Positions 1 through 11,175 of a stretch of 64,000 nucleotides of DNA are shown here, in pieces (within the stretch, counting starts at the first letter, position 1; each line of letters starts with the position of its first letter). Made by a program: the position numbers and the translations under genes. The stretch comes from Rhynchopus sp. YZ270_cl-10 (lineage: Eukaryota > Euglenozoa > Diplonemea > Diplonemida > Diplonemidae), in NCBI GenBank assembly GCA_964035575.1, contig OZ037854.1:372001-436000 (forward strand), in the 5' to 3' direction. The notes under the pieces were generated by a model. That model was given only the letters and a program-made list of their open reading frames with translations, made no database searches and had not been told where the DNA came from.

Positions 1-2010
1 GTGTCGTATACCCTTTCCTACCGTGGTGATCAGGTCTGCCTGTCCCCCTTGCGGTTCTTGGTCGTCTGGGTGTGTGGTCATGAGTATGTCTTCTACCTTC
101 AGTCCTCTTCTTCCCTTGCCTGTCTTGTTCGCCGAGTTCTTTCCTGTCTCTGTTGCATCTGTCGGGTCTGAGGTGTCTATGTGGTGTGCGATACCTTGGC
201 TGGAACAGCGCATCTTCGTACCCACGCACGTGGAGGATCCTGCTGCGCTACCACCCGCGACCCGGCTACGGAATACGACGTCTGCCCCTGCTGTACCCAA
301 CACGCATGCGTCTGCTGCCCCGAGTGCGCCTTCCCCAAGTACGGCTCCATCTGTGCTGTGCACCCGTGCGACGAGCACCAGTGCGATGCTGTAGGTGCTG
401 TAGTGCCGCTGGGATCTTTCTGCGTCAGCCAAGAGTGATGTATGGAGGCATCGACCGGTACGAGGCCAGGCACCTTACGCAGTGGATGTACGGACACGAC
501 GCTCAGTTGAGGCTACGTGCCGGTGGTGTGTCTGTGTTCGGGATTATGGCCGCTTGGACTTCCGCAGTTTCCGGGTTGACGAGGCTGTGGTCGCTTGTGA
601 GTGAGCCGGTGAGGGCACTGCATGAACCTGATGCTGGGCAGGATCCTTCTGTGCCGTGCATCTTCTACGGGCCGTACTTGTCTGCGAAGCAGGTGGTGGT
701 TTCAACGACGCCTCTCAGTGTGGCGATGGCAGTGATAGCCGACTATGCGTACGATGTTCCCTGTGTGTGGCTCGACGCATACCGCTACGTGAGTTCGTGT
801 GTAATAGGATCTGCTTGATTTGTGATGGTGTCTTCAATCTATTCCTCTTCCCACTATGCCTCGTCTTGTTCGCCTCGTTCTCTCCGGTACCCCTTTGCGT
901 CTGTCGGGTCTGAGGAGTCTAAGTGTTGTGTGATCTCTTGTGTCGTAGGTGGCTAGGCGTGTGAGGCTTGCGTCCATCTTATGATCTTTAATGACACACT
1001 GCCGCTAGTTCTTTGCATTTCACGTTTCATTGATCTGAGCCACGCAGTGTTTTCCGATGGTTTGTGAGTCGTGTAGTATCTTCGGATTCTTCCTCTCAGT
1101 TCGTCCGACTGACTGTTGGTGTGTGACCCTGTCCGAACCAAGAGAGTCTTGGTTATTTGAGTATTTAACTTCCACATAGTTGTTTTTCCATCTGTGCGAG
1201 TAGAACCCTCGCCGAGCCAAGAGTGTCTGGGTGGCTTGAGATTCAGAAGAATTTCTCTCTATTCGCCGAGCTGCCTGTGCGTGCTATGAACTCTGTCCAA
1301 GTCTGAGTTCTCTGGGTTCTTGTGACAGGATGCTCCTCCTTCTTGGGGGCTGTCTACCTGGTGTTGGGTGTCTATGATATGTTGCTGTTCCTGCCCCTGC
1401 CAGTTCGCCTTTCCGGTATGTCTTGCGACGCTTCGGCGTGGCTCAGTGCCGCGCCTGGACGCCAGAGCGATCCTGCTTGTGTATGGTGGCAGCACGGACA
1501 TTGCGGCGATGTGGTAGGAGCCTCCGTGTTTTTGCCGCTTAGTTGAGGCTCCGTGCCGATGTCGTGTCTGTGTGTGGGATTGCGAGGCGCCGCTTAGTCT
1601 TCCGTACTTTCCGGTCTGACAACGGCAATGAGGTTGTGGTCGCTTGTGGGCGGGCCGGTGAAGGCACTTCATGAACCTGACGCTGGGCAAGGTTCCTTCT
1701 ATGCCGATCGCCTTCTGCGTGACGAACAAGAAGTCTGCTAGCAGAGGATTCGTGGTTCAACGATGCTTCTCAGTGTGCGCGACGGCGGTGGTAGCCTCCT
1801 GTGAGTGTGTGTTTTTATGCGTATGGCACGATACAGACCTGCTGCGTGAGTCCGTGTGCGACACGCTGGATACCTATGTTACGGACGCCGCGGACCCTTG
1901 CCGTGCGGATTTCTCCCTCGTATACCGCTGCTTCTTCTGACTCCCTGACATCATTGCTCCGTCGTTCTCGTCCTTCCGATGAACTCCTCACCTGCGTTGG
2001 GATATGAAAG
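1..2010. repeat. Decayed region with diverged internal duplications
   Basis: No convincing gene is visible. The stretch contains diverged copies of itself: about 440-830 resembles about 1535-1870 (both contain a GTGGTCGCTTGTG block, a CATGAACCTGA block and a TCTCAGTGTG block in the same order), and 123-200 resembles 860-945 (shared CTGTCGGGTCTGAG). Short open frames of 60-220 codons occur in several frames but show no family motif and are interrupted differently in the two copies. It looks like an old tandem duplication of a gene or element that has since decayed. Confidence 0.5.
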
Positions 2011-2024
2011 CCAGAGATCTGCGT

Positions 2025-3992
2025 TGGGGATTTCATTATCTCTGAAGCTTTCTGGATTTCTCAAATTATCGTAGCGGTTCAGATCTCGAAATTTCATCTG
2101 AAAGAATTTCAGTGACGAGATCAAAACACGCACGATTTTTCCCATCGCAGTTGAGCGATTCGGTAAGCTCAATCAAGCAAACAAAAGGTTAAAGAGGTAG
2201 GCGTTACGAAAACAAAAGAAGGATTATATTTTGTGTAACCAAATATCAGCCTTTTTGTTTTCGGCTAGCCAACTCTGCAACCGATTCAGAAATCATGAGA
2301 GATGATTTCTGCAACCGACTCACAAATCATGTGATATGATTACAATGTTATGCAAAACGTGACCATGACATTTAAAAATTTCTCCCGCCCACCCACACCT
2401 GAGTAACTCTCTACGGTATCATGGTTCACGTTTCTCTTCGCTGCACTCTCGTGGTGCAGATACGCCTGCGTTGCCTTCGTTGACGGGCACATCCTTCCCG
2501 GGTAATTTCGTGGTGTCTGCCCTCTCCTTATCTGCCATCACGGTACCGCACATTCCCTCCCGCACTTCGGAGTGGTCTTCGCGTGGATCCTCCCATTCCT
2601 CGGCTGACCTAGCTAGTGAACGCGCGTGATATACTTTGTCGACTACGCTTGCTTCCATGGAGAAGTCTTCCTCTTCACCTGGCCTACACTGACTAGCTGA
2701 CCTGCTGGATGGGCGCCAGACTGTCTGGATGGAGACCTCCGTTTGGCCCCGTAGAGGTAGTTCACACTGGGCGTATTCATGGTGACGATGTACACCGCGT
2801 TGTCCATCCTCGTTTACGGCTGGTCGTCATCGCGAGGAGCTGAAGGTGCACACCGCAGTTTTCGCTACGATTGGCTGCCCTGCGGGTGTCTTCAGCGCGG
2901 AGCGTCTCAAAGAGAAGCGGATCCGTGTGCACGATTCTACATGTCGCTGAAGGTGTAGGACGCTGCTGCTGCTGTAGAGATGGCGCGTTCGTCTAGGGTG
3001 CATGGATAAGAGACAGGCACTTTTTCCGCCGTAGCTTGGGAATGTGTGGCAGTCGGTTGTAGGGATTTGTGCTGTACATCGCTGCCACCACTGAGCGGGC
3101 CGTCCTTATCACGATCTACCAGGAAGTGCGCTGCATCGAGGCTATGTGTACTAGCTGCTTACTGACGGTAGGCTTGCGCTCCTCCCCGAGATGCGTCACT
3201 TCAAGTTTGCGGATCGACCACATCTACGACGTGCAAGGGCAATGTATCGCCAGAGGGTTTAGATAGGCATTGTCTGCGATCTTGGATAAACGGTATGGCG
3301 AAGAGGCGCAGGGTTGTGGCTGCTTCTTTGGAAAGAGGCTCACCAATACGTGAAAGGACTACGGTGAGCTGTCGCATGCGTCGTATTTACTTGCCTTTGG
3401 ACAGGTCTCATAGAAAACGAACAACTCTCTGTCTATATCACGTCTTGAAAGGTTCGCAGACGCTGGCATGTACGAACCCTTGAACAGGATTGCGGCCCTG
3501 GCTGAGTTTGCCATGACCACAGTAGTTCCTTGAAGTGCCGCAAGTTTATATTGGTCACGTGGCTATCGAAATCCATCTCTTCACGGCTCCAGGTTCGCTA
3601 TGTACTGTCGGACGTCTTCCTGCTCCGGAGCAGTGAAGAGTCCTCTGCAGGACATTCTCACGGAGGTCCCCCCCCCCAACTGCGCTCATACGGATTAGGG
3701 CCGGCGGGACACGCTGTTCGATGTGTCAAGGTTCTCTAGATTCAAACATTTCATGGATAACCAGCTTCATTACCTTATATGATTATGTTTTCGCGCCCAC
3801 CCTGGGGATTTCATTATCTCTGAAGCTTTCTGGATTTCTCAAATTATCGTAGCGGTTCAGATCTCGAAATTTCATCTGAAAGAATTTCAGTGACGAGATC
3901 AAAACACGCACGATTTTTCCCATCGCAGTTGAGCGATTCGGTAAGCTCAATCAAGCAAACAAAAGGTTAAAGAGGTAGGCGTTACGAAAACA
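2025..3992. mobile_element. Short LTR-like (TRIM-type) element fossil
   Basis: Two 190-bp direct repeats, 2025-2214 and 3803-3992, read as identical, start TG and end CA. They enclose about 1.59 kb without a recognisable gag, protease, polymerase or recombinase part. The layout fits a small non-autonomous LTR element (TRIM). No clear target duplication is seen, so a simple duplicated segment is possible. Identical ends would mean a recent insertion or recent homogenisation. Confidence 0.45.
2275..2347. repeat. Paired iterons with small hairpins
   Basis: Two near-identical 23-mers (2275-2297 and 2309-2331, beginning CTGCAACCGA and ending AAATCATG) each run into a palindrome. The first has 9-bp arms (2288-2296 and 2302-2310) around a 5-base loop, the second has 6-bp arms. 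They lie just inside the left direct repeat of the LTR-like element. Function unknown. Confidence 0.5.
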
Positions 3993-4274
3993 AAAAATAT
4001 CACTCATTTTTGTCTTTTTAAAGATGGTGGAGTATCAGCATCTCATATTGTGCAGTCTGTCTGCTTCCAGGGTGACTTTTTTGTTTAGTCCGTTCAGTGC
4101 AGTGCTTCGTCTTCTGTACAGAACTGCTTTCGGTCAATATATTGAGTACAAAAAGATCCCCTCATTACCTCCTCTTCAACTAAACACACACACACATACC
4201 CCACACAGATGCACTGTGTCCCCTCACCCGACCTTCTCCATTACCCTCTTGAGGGTGCCCCACGCCGTAAGAAC

Positions 4275-4964
4275 ATGAAACAAAGCTCACCCTCCACCTC
4301 CAATCCGGTATGACCACACTTCACACTTCACACTTACATTTATATTTTTTTTTCTTCTTTTTTAAAACTCTTTCACATCTCCATATTCATTCCCCCACCT
4401 TCTCTCCAGAACCAACTCCTCCAAGGAAGAACAGAGGCTGTACAAAAGCCAAAAAGCCCTAGGGTAAGCGGACCCGCTGCGACCGGGAACCCTAATACAG
4501 TGAGCGGAGAGGACGCGCTGGCGAGACACAAACAGGCCCAGGCGTTGGACAGAGTAGAAGGAGATGCGCAGTTTCAGATGAGGTCCGGAGGGTCAGGGAG
4601 CAATCCAAACGCGATTGGAGAGGGTGGGCCACAGTATGGATTGGCAGGGAGAATGCGGATAGCGTCCCCTCAGGGGGGGCAGGAGACAAACCCAGCAGAC
4701 GTGGTTTCTCCTGTCTCAAAGAAACGCACCGTGGAAGCTCCCGGGGAACGTCACGGCAATGCACGCGACCCTATCTTGGGGCAGGACGGCACACTGCACT
4801 GCAACAACGCCGTAGCACCGAATGTGTCTGCTGCGAGTCGTGCGCAAATGGCAGAGCGTGGGTTTGTGAGGGCAGACCTCCCCTCCGAGGGTCAGCCAGG
4901 GGTGGTCTCGCCGTGTTCGAGGAAGAGGCATGTGGCAGTGCCGACGACAGGGTTGATTGGGTAA
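4275..4964 (+). CDS. Small basic protein with repeated SP-KKR motifs, two exons
   Basis: Exon 1 is 4275-4307 and exon 2 is 4410-4964, joined in phase 0. The intron begins GTATGA and ends CTTCTCTCCAG. Without the intron exon 2 has no ATG near its start, so splicing decides the start codon. The product is about 195 residues, rich in Gly, Ala, Ser and charged residues, with no recognised domain. Two parts repeat the pattern VVSPxS(K/R)KRxVxxP (VVSPVSKKR and VVSPCSRKR), and an SPR motif occurs earlier. SP followed by basic residues resembles a proline-directed kinase site joined to a nuclear localisation signal, so a nuclear phosphoprotein is a reasonable guess. The structure is seen in the sequence; the function is inference. 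No homologue is recognised. Confidence 0.6.
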
Positions 4965-5256
4965 AGGAGTTCTTTTTTAAAAAATGTGATGCAGTTTATT
5001 TACGGTGATTAAGGAGCACAGAAGCGTTTATTTATTTACCTTATATTTTATTTAGGTGACTAAGCATGAGAGGCTTAGGGTCATCTTACAAACCTTTTCT
5101 TTATTATGTGCAACCAAGGGGGGGTTTGGATACGTCCCAAGAGGTCTTTGCACATCGCAACGTTCCCTTTTTTTCTCTCTTCTCCAGTAACCAAGATTGC
5201 GGCTGCTATCCCATAATAGTAGTCTCAAAATCAAACAAAAAAAATTTAGGTGACTA
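4965..5256. other. Spacer with LINE-tail repeats
   Basis: AT-rich spacer after the small gene. It holds one LINE-tail copy (5054-5100) and the left half of a second copy split by the DNA transposon at 5257. No gene is seen. Confidence 0.5.
5054..5100 (+). repeat. LINE-tail repeat
   Basis: Copy of the GGTGACTAAGC...GAGGCTTAGG...TCATCTTA module that also ends the full LINE at 58371-58425, followed by T-rich sequence. Probably a severely 5'-truncated LINE or the tail of a SINE. Confidence 0.7.
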
Positions 5257-6211
5257 CAGTCCCGCCTCTAATTAGTGAATTTCTAATTTATAAATTCGAC
5301 CAAATCTGAAAATATTTAATTAGCGACTTTATAAATTAGAACGTCACTAATTAAGATTTTATAAATTAGCTTGTCCACCCAAATCCCAGTCTGAATCTCT
5401 ACAAGACTATCTGCATCTTTCTCTCCGACCATCATGTCTGTCTCCACCACGGAATGAACGGAAAAAATGAAAGAAATATGCCGAAGATGTGACCATCGTC
5501 GAGCAGGCTGTCCTCACCGCCCCGGAGATTGTCACCATCACAGACAACGCCATGGCGGATGACAGAGAAGTTGAAAGTGCCAGCCTCACCGTTCATCGGC
5601 GGACGCAGGCACTGATGACAGACCGCACGCTGATGTGATGGCGTGGTGGAATGACGCTCACCCAGGACGCCATATTTCTGCTCCCACCATCTCCAAGTAC
5701 AAAACCCACAAAAAGAGAGCGGTTCGTACTTCACCCAAGGCTCTTTTGAACCCCGAGGAGCTGAAGAGGTTTCTCAACCTTACGGGGATGACCCGCAAGT
5801 TCAACAGCCAACCGATTTGCGTCGCTTGCGAGGGGGATGGTGGTGAAGACGAGGCGGGACACGCCTCGGTGTAACCGACTCCTGGTGCCAGGTCTTTTCA
5901 TCTCGTGGGCGAAATAGACCATGGAGGTGAACGGCATGCGCGTCCGCACAGCCACCACCGACCGCACCGTTTTTTACCTCCGTGTATCACTGATTACACA
6001 CCTCCTTTTCCACATATTCCTCCAACAGAACCCGCACAAACCCGTCGTCACTTGTGCAGGCAAAAAAATTTTTTTCGGCTCCGCCGGGGAAAATAAATTC
6101 AATAACTTAGTATTCCCCCCCGAAAAATAAATTAATTCACGACTTTATAAATTAGAACGTCACTAATTAGGATTTTATAAAATAAAACGCTATTAATAAT
6201 AGGCGGGACTG
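5257..6211. mobile_element. TA-flanked DNA transposon with CAGTCCCGCC inverted ends
   Basis: The ends are inverted repeats: CAGTCCCGCCT at 5257 and AGGCGGGACTG ending at 6211, each bordered by TA (5255-5256 and 6212-6213). Taking the element and one TA away restores a LINE-tail sequence (GGTGACTAAGCAC), so this is an insertion with TA target duplication, as in Tc1/mariner/pogo. Subterminal AT-rich blocks (ACTTTATAAATTAGAACG) occur in both arms. The 955-bp body has only a short open frame (5635-5874) with a helix-turn-helix-like SAPTISKYKT stretch. I see no intact DDE transposase, so it is non-autonomous. Confidence 0.75.
5564..5620 (-). repeat. SINE-core module in reverse orientation
   Basis: Reads on the minus strand as the GCGTCCGCCGATGAACGGTG...ACTTTCAACTTCTCT module that occurs elsewhere on the plus strand (10163, 34228, 61128). 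It is the only reversed copy I found and lies inside the DNA transposon, so it was probably carried in with it. Confidence 0.65.
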
Positions 6212-6213
6212 TA

Positions 6214-6915
6214 AGCACTGCGAGGATATTTTCCCAAAAAACGTTTCCCACTTATTTGTGTGCCTCATCTCTTGCCATAGGGGGGAAGCCTCCCGGGAAT
6301 TGAAAAGCTTAACTTTGTTGGGTTGACATTTTTTTTGTACAGAACCCAGTTTGTGTTGTTGTTGTTGTTGTTGTTGTTGTTGTCGTGATTTTTTTTTCTT
6401 TTCTTACTGTCATATCCTGAAGTCAACTTCCATTTGTTTGATACCATTCCGCCCCTCGCCTTTTTGTTTAGATACCAGGCCCCCTTTTTTCACCCTATTT
6501 TTTATTAAACCTGTTTACAACATTCTGACAATAGGTCAACCATTTCTCCTCTTATATCTCTTTTTTCTTTCCCCATCCAAACATTGTTGTTTTAGATGTG
6601 TATTGTATGTATGCGTGAGGCTTATTCTGGAAGCAAAGCAATAAAAGCACCCCCCACCACCCCACCTCCCTAAACCGATTTTCTCCTTTCCCCCACTCTC
6701 TCTCTCTCTCTCTCTAACCCCCATCCTTTTTATGTCAACGAAGGTTTGCTTTAAAGGAGAAAATAGTATTACCGGTACCGCCAAAATCATCCCTCAAAAC
6801 AGAATCGCGCAATCCAATAACGCACTCCCTCCCTCTCCGCACCCATCACATCACAACCACATATCACACAGACCCCCCCACTACCCGTCGGATAGGCGGG
6901 TAATCTAGACCCACA
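6214..6915. other. Spacer upstream of CFAP58
   Basis: Contains a (GTT)n microsatellite at 6354-6382, a (TC)n run near 6697-6714, a block at 6756-6802 shared with an intron near 40855, and pyrimidine/CA-rich sequence with several YAG sites before the ATG at 6916. These could serve as promoter, 5'UTR or splice-acceptor region. No gene is seen. Confidence 0.5.
6756..6802 (+). repeat. Short block shared with an intron at 40855-40900
   Basis: GGAGAAAATAGTATTAC and ATCATCCCTCAAAACAG occur in the same order and spacing here, upstream of CFAP58, and at 40855-40900 in an intron of the Gln/His-rich gene. It is probably a dispersed repeat end rather than a regulatory site. Confidence 0.5.
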
Positions 6916-9900
6916 ATGGCCACGCCTGAAGCGGATTTGACGAAAAGCGATGACAAAGGCACCGAAGGTCTTGGCGTCTCCATGGCGGCCCTAGGTACTA
7001 TTGAGTCTGACTTCCATACCGCAATGGTGAATCTCTCCGCAGAAGATAATTTGGAGCGATTCAGACTCGAATATGAGAAGCTTCACCGCGCATTGAAAAA
7101 ATCTCATGAGTCTGAAAAAAGGCTGATCAAAAAGTGTACGGATCTCAACTCAGAGATTGTTGCCAATGCGACCAAGGTGCAGACCGCCCTGAAGCTCTCT
7201 CAGGAGGATCAAAACACCATTGTTGCGCTCAAAAAGGAGATTGAAAAGGCCTGGAAGATGGTCGACGCTGCGCACGAAAAGGAAACCCGCGCGAAGGAAA
7301 CCATTCAGCAACTGAAGAAGGAGATCTCTAACCTTGCGCTTCTCGTTGAACAGGGTGCTGGCATTACTGTGGGACAGGAAAACACGGTGCGCGACTTGAT
7401 CCGCATTAAAGAAGACCTTGCGAAGGACCGAGACCTATTACAAAACCAGCACGTCAGTTTAAAGAATGAACTGAACAGCCGCACGGAAGACATTCGCAAA
7501 CTCCAAAACGATTACTCCGTCAAGGATGAGGCACATAGCGCATTGACCGAAAAGCATTCCTTAGTAAAACGCGATCTGGAGACCGAAATCCGCAAACGCG
7601 AACGCAACGACAAAGAGCTGAAAGAGCTGAACCTTGTTCTGCAGAATAGGCTTGCAGACATTAGGCAGAAGACCCTCCTCATTGGGCAGGGGTTGGACAA
7701 TATTCAACGCCTTGAGCACAGTCTGAGGGAAGAGAAAGCCAGAACCGACCGTTTCGTAAAGGAGTTTGACACCTTGAACAACCAACTCGAAGCGAACAAA
7801 AAGAGTCTTGAAGAGGAAATTGCTGCGAACGCTGCGTTGGCTTCGCAAAATACGCAGAGCAAGGCGGAGCTTAACATAAAGGACTATGAAATCGCGCAGC
7901 TCAAAATCCAGCAGCAAAAGCTCATCAAAACGAAGGACAACCAGCAGAAAAGCATCAAAAAGATGGAGCAGGAGAAGCAAGACATCGAACGGTCCAAAGA
8001 TCAACTCAAAAACACCATTGCCTCCCTGGACAGACAGATCGAACACATGAGACGCCAAGAAGACCACGACAAGAAAGCGATGGACGAACTGCAAAGAGAA
8101 CGTGACATTCTGAACCGACACTACCTAAAGACCCAAGGCGACAAACAGAACGTCGAAAGCGACTTAAAAGTGATGGACAACAAGAGAAAGAACCTTGAGC
8201 AGGAGCTTGCTGCACATCGGCAGGAGGCGAATCAGCAGCGCAAACTGATCTACTCTCTGGAGCAGGAGATCGAGAAGTACAGCTCCAAAGCATCGGAGGC
8301 AACGACAAAGTTCCATCAAGCAATGGAAGAGGTCAAAATCGGGCAGATGAAGGTGGTCGACTACCAAAAACAGATTGATGAGGCCAACGGCAAGCTCAAA
8401 ATCCAGCAGAACCTTTACGAGCAGGTCCGGAGCGACAGGAATCTGTACTCAAAGAACCTCATTGAGGCACAGGTGTGTGTTTTTTTCTGCTTTCATTTTA
8501 TTGAATTAAAATAAGATTTCCGTTCTGTTTCAAACACCCCCTCTTTGCAGGACGAAATCAACGAAATGAAACGAAAGTTCAAAATCATGTCGCACCAGAT
8601 TGAACAACTCAAAGAGGAGATTGGACAGAAGGAGAAGGCGCTCGTTAACGAATACTACGCGCAGAAGAAGATGGAAAAGCAGCTGGAACAACTCAAGAAC
8701 AAAATCCAGAACTTAGAAACCGCGAAGGAAGCTCAGGTACACACACACATCCCCCACATACCTCCTCCAACCACCACCTTTTTTCAGACCCGCAAAATCC
8801 TTGGCCTAGACCAAGAAATTCATCAACTCGGCCAGATCATTACCGACTGCGATGCTGAACGCGCCAAACAACGCAAAAAGGAGAACCACGTCATGAACGA
8901 ACGAGACATCCTAGGAACCCAACTCATCCGAAGGTACCACCACATCACACCCCCCCACCACCACCACCCCACACACCCCCCTCCACAGAAACGACGAGCT
9001 CGCGCTTTTATACGAAAAAATTAGGATCCAACAGTCAACCTTGAACAAAGGGGAGATCCAATACCGTGATAGGTTGGTGGATATCAGAATGCTCCGACTG
9101 AAGATTCAAGAACTGAAGAGAAACTTGCATATCACCCAGGCTAGGGTACGGAACGTAGAGGAGCTGAAGAAGCAGATTAACACCTTGCAGAGACAGCTTA
9201 TGCATGAACGGAATAAGGTAAAAGCATTAAGCGAGGAGTTGGAAAACCCGATGAATGTGCATAGGTGGCGGAAGCTGGAAGGGTCGGACCCGAAGGAGCA
9301 TGAAATGATACAGAAAATTCAGACGCTGCAGAAGCGGCTGATTGCGAAGACAGAGGAGTGTGTGGAGAAGGATCTGCTAATCCAAGAGAAAGAAAAACTC
9401 TATGTTGAGCTGGAAAACATTCTCTCCCGCCAGCCTGGTCCCGAAGTGGCAGAACAGCTCAACATCTACCACGAAAACCTCCGCAAGCGGGGCATCCAAA
9501 TGAAACACATGGCCGCAGAACTCAATATGGCATCCACACAAGGCAGCAACTACAAATATGAGATCGAAAGACTGACCCGCGAGCTCCACGACACAAAGAA
9601 GAAATACTTCGAACAGAAGTCACGCAACCACCTCCTCAACCAAGAGAGGTCTCTCGTAGAACAGACGAACAAAGAGTCGTCGGCGTACCCATTGCAGCAT
9701 CCACCAGGGCAGGTATGGTTAATTGAGTGTTGTAAATTTACTCAAAATTGATGAATTATCAAAATTTTCTGTCAAGGTAACGATAGGGTGGTGAAAGGAG
9801 GCTCAACTTTTAGAAAATCTGGGATGGAAGAGAGAGAGAGAAATGCAGTTCTGGAAAAACGCATGAATTGGGTTGGGAAAATGATTATCGAACGCAGCAA

Positions 9901-10018
9901 CAACAACAAAAAAAGGAGAAGATTATATTACACTAATACAACGAAGTTTTCAAAAACAAACACACATCACAAAACACAGACCCGGTTTGCTGGCGGAGGG
10001 TACTCGCTGTCGACATAG
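6916..10018 (+). CDS. CFAP58: Cilia- and flagella-associated protein 58 (CFAP58/CCDC147)
   Basis: Long coiled-coil axonemal protein needed for flagellar assembly and motility in other eukaryotes. Five exons: 6916-8472, 8551-8736, 8788-8933, 8989-9712, 9980-10018. The introns (78, 51, 55 and 267 bases) are all GT-AG, and reading across them gives about 883 residues, close to the animal protein. Family-like stretches include GITVGQENTVRDLIRIKEDL near residues 150-170 and, across intron 3, LIRRNDELALLYEKIRIQQS. The 13-codon last exon restores the C-terminus TRFAGGGYSLST; without it the frame would run into intron 4. The protein is almost wholly heptad-patterned and charged, with no membrane segment or signal peptide. 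The identity is recognised from sequence, and the role comes from studied orthologues. Confidence 0.93.
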
Positions 10019-11175
10019 CGAAGGGGAGAGGATGACGCACAACAAAGTAGAACGAAAAGGAAAAATAGACCAAAAATGGTCTGAGTTTTATTGTTCCCCC
10101 CATTTTTCTCTGTCTATGATTGCTTTTTTTGGGTTTCAAGGCAACCTTTTTTTCCTTTTCTGCGTCCGCCGATGAACGGTGAGAAGATGTGTATGTGTGT
10201 GTGTGTGCACGAGAGACCATTCATTTGTGACGTTTTCTATTTTTTTTGTACAAAAAAAAAACCTTGTAACAAGATGGTTTTGTCAGCACTAAAAAATATT
10301 ACCCTTCCCCACAAGCCCCCCCCTCATAAAAGACACTTTGGGAACACTTTCTAGTGTACCGGTGGATGTGTTTTTCTTTTTGTTGTTTTGTGTGTTTTTT
10401 TTGGAAACTGCCCCCTCTTTCATGACACCCCTTCAAGGAAACCACTTCCTTTTGGGATTTTTTTTTAAAATAGTTCCTGTCAGAAACTGAACGAAGGAAT
10501 GCATGAAAGGCAACAGAGCGACCCTTTCTTTCTAGAAAGTCTCCCTCGTTCTGCTATCTCATTTTGCTGTTCTTTTAGTGTGCCTGAAGCACGACACAAT
10601 CATTTCCCCCCCAACAATATTTTCTTAAGATGACTAAAACAGAGCACAAATATTTTCTCATTCTGTAAACACTGTACTGTTTATCCCACAAGAAAATCCA
10701 TTTATTGTGCGTTCATCCGGGGCTGGCATCAGACGTGGGTCAGTCGGAGGTGCCTACACCAATCACTATTTCCTTTTTTATTCTCTTTTATTTTTTTACT
10801 GAAGAATTTAGAAAGGATCATTTTTTGTTCTGCTGCCTCTATAGAAGAGTAGGCATGGTCGAAGGAAGTGTCCGACATCTCGTTCTTCTATTTTCACCGC
10901 CAGTTTTGGCAATATTCCCGCTCTGAGGAACCACAACTACCACAACTGCTTTTCCAACACACAATACACACCTCTCCCCTTCTTGATGTCATTTACAACA
11001 GTATTTTTTTAAAAAAAAGGCCCTCTATTTTGTCCCATTTCCCCCCTGCCATAAGAGCACTTTGTATTGCAAAAAAAAAAAAACCCCACTTTCTTTTCCC
11101 CTCCACTCCACCACAAAAAATACAGACCGGGATATTTTTTTGTCCCGGAATTGGTCAAAAAAAAATCAAAATAAA
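10019..11175. other. Spacer with SINE-type module and homopolymer runs
   Basis: T- and A-rich spacer. A SINE-core module with a GTGTGTGTGCACGAGAGA tail lies at 10163-10233. The rest is homopolymer-rich with short open frames only. I see no gene. Confidence 0.5.
10163..10233 (+). repeat. SINE-type module
   Basis: GCGTCCGCCGATGAACGGTG followed by GTGTGTGTGCACGAGAGA and ATTCATTTG. The first block recurs at 34228 and 61128, the second at 35455, 47966 and 63223. Confidence 0.55.

Noticed and set aside
181-438. Cys-rich open frame resembling a small zinc or toxin-like peptide
   Set aside because: Other frames of the same bases are equally open. The region is part of a decayed duplication and there is no start context or homologue.
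1590-1640. Integrase-like RSDNGNE string in one frame
   Set aside because: Only one short motif, with no neighbouring integrase or polymerase sequence, and it is absent from the diverged copy at about 560. Probably chance.
6351-6644. Cys- and Phe-rich open frames over homopolymers
   Set aside because: Produced by (GTT)n and T-runs. The same artefact occurs at 23301, 27540, 35457 and elsewhere.
7561-8121. Long minus-strand frames inside CFAP58 and other genes
   Set aside because: Shadows of real plus-strand genes with skewed composition (Phe/Leu-rich opposite Glu/Lys-rich).
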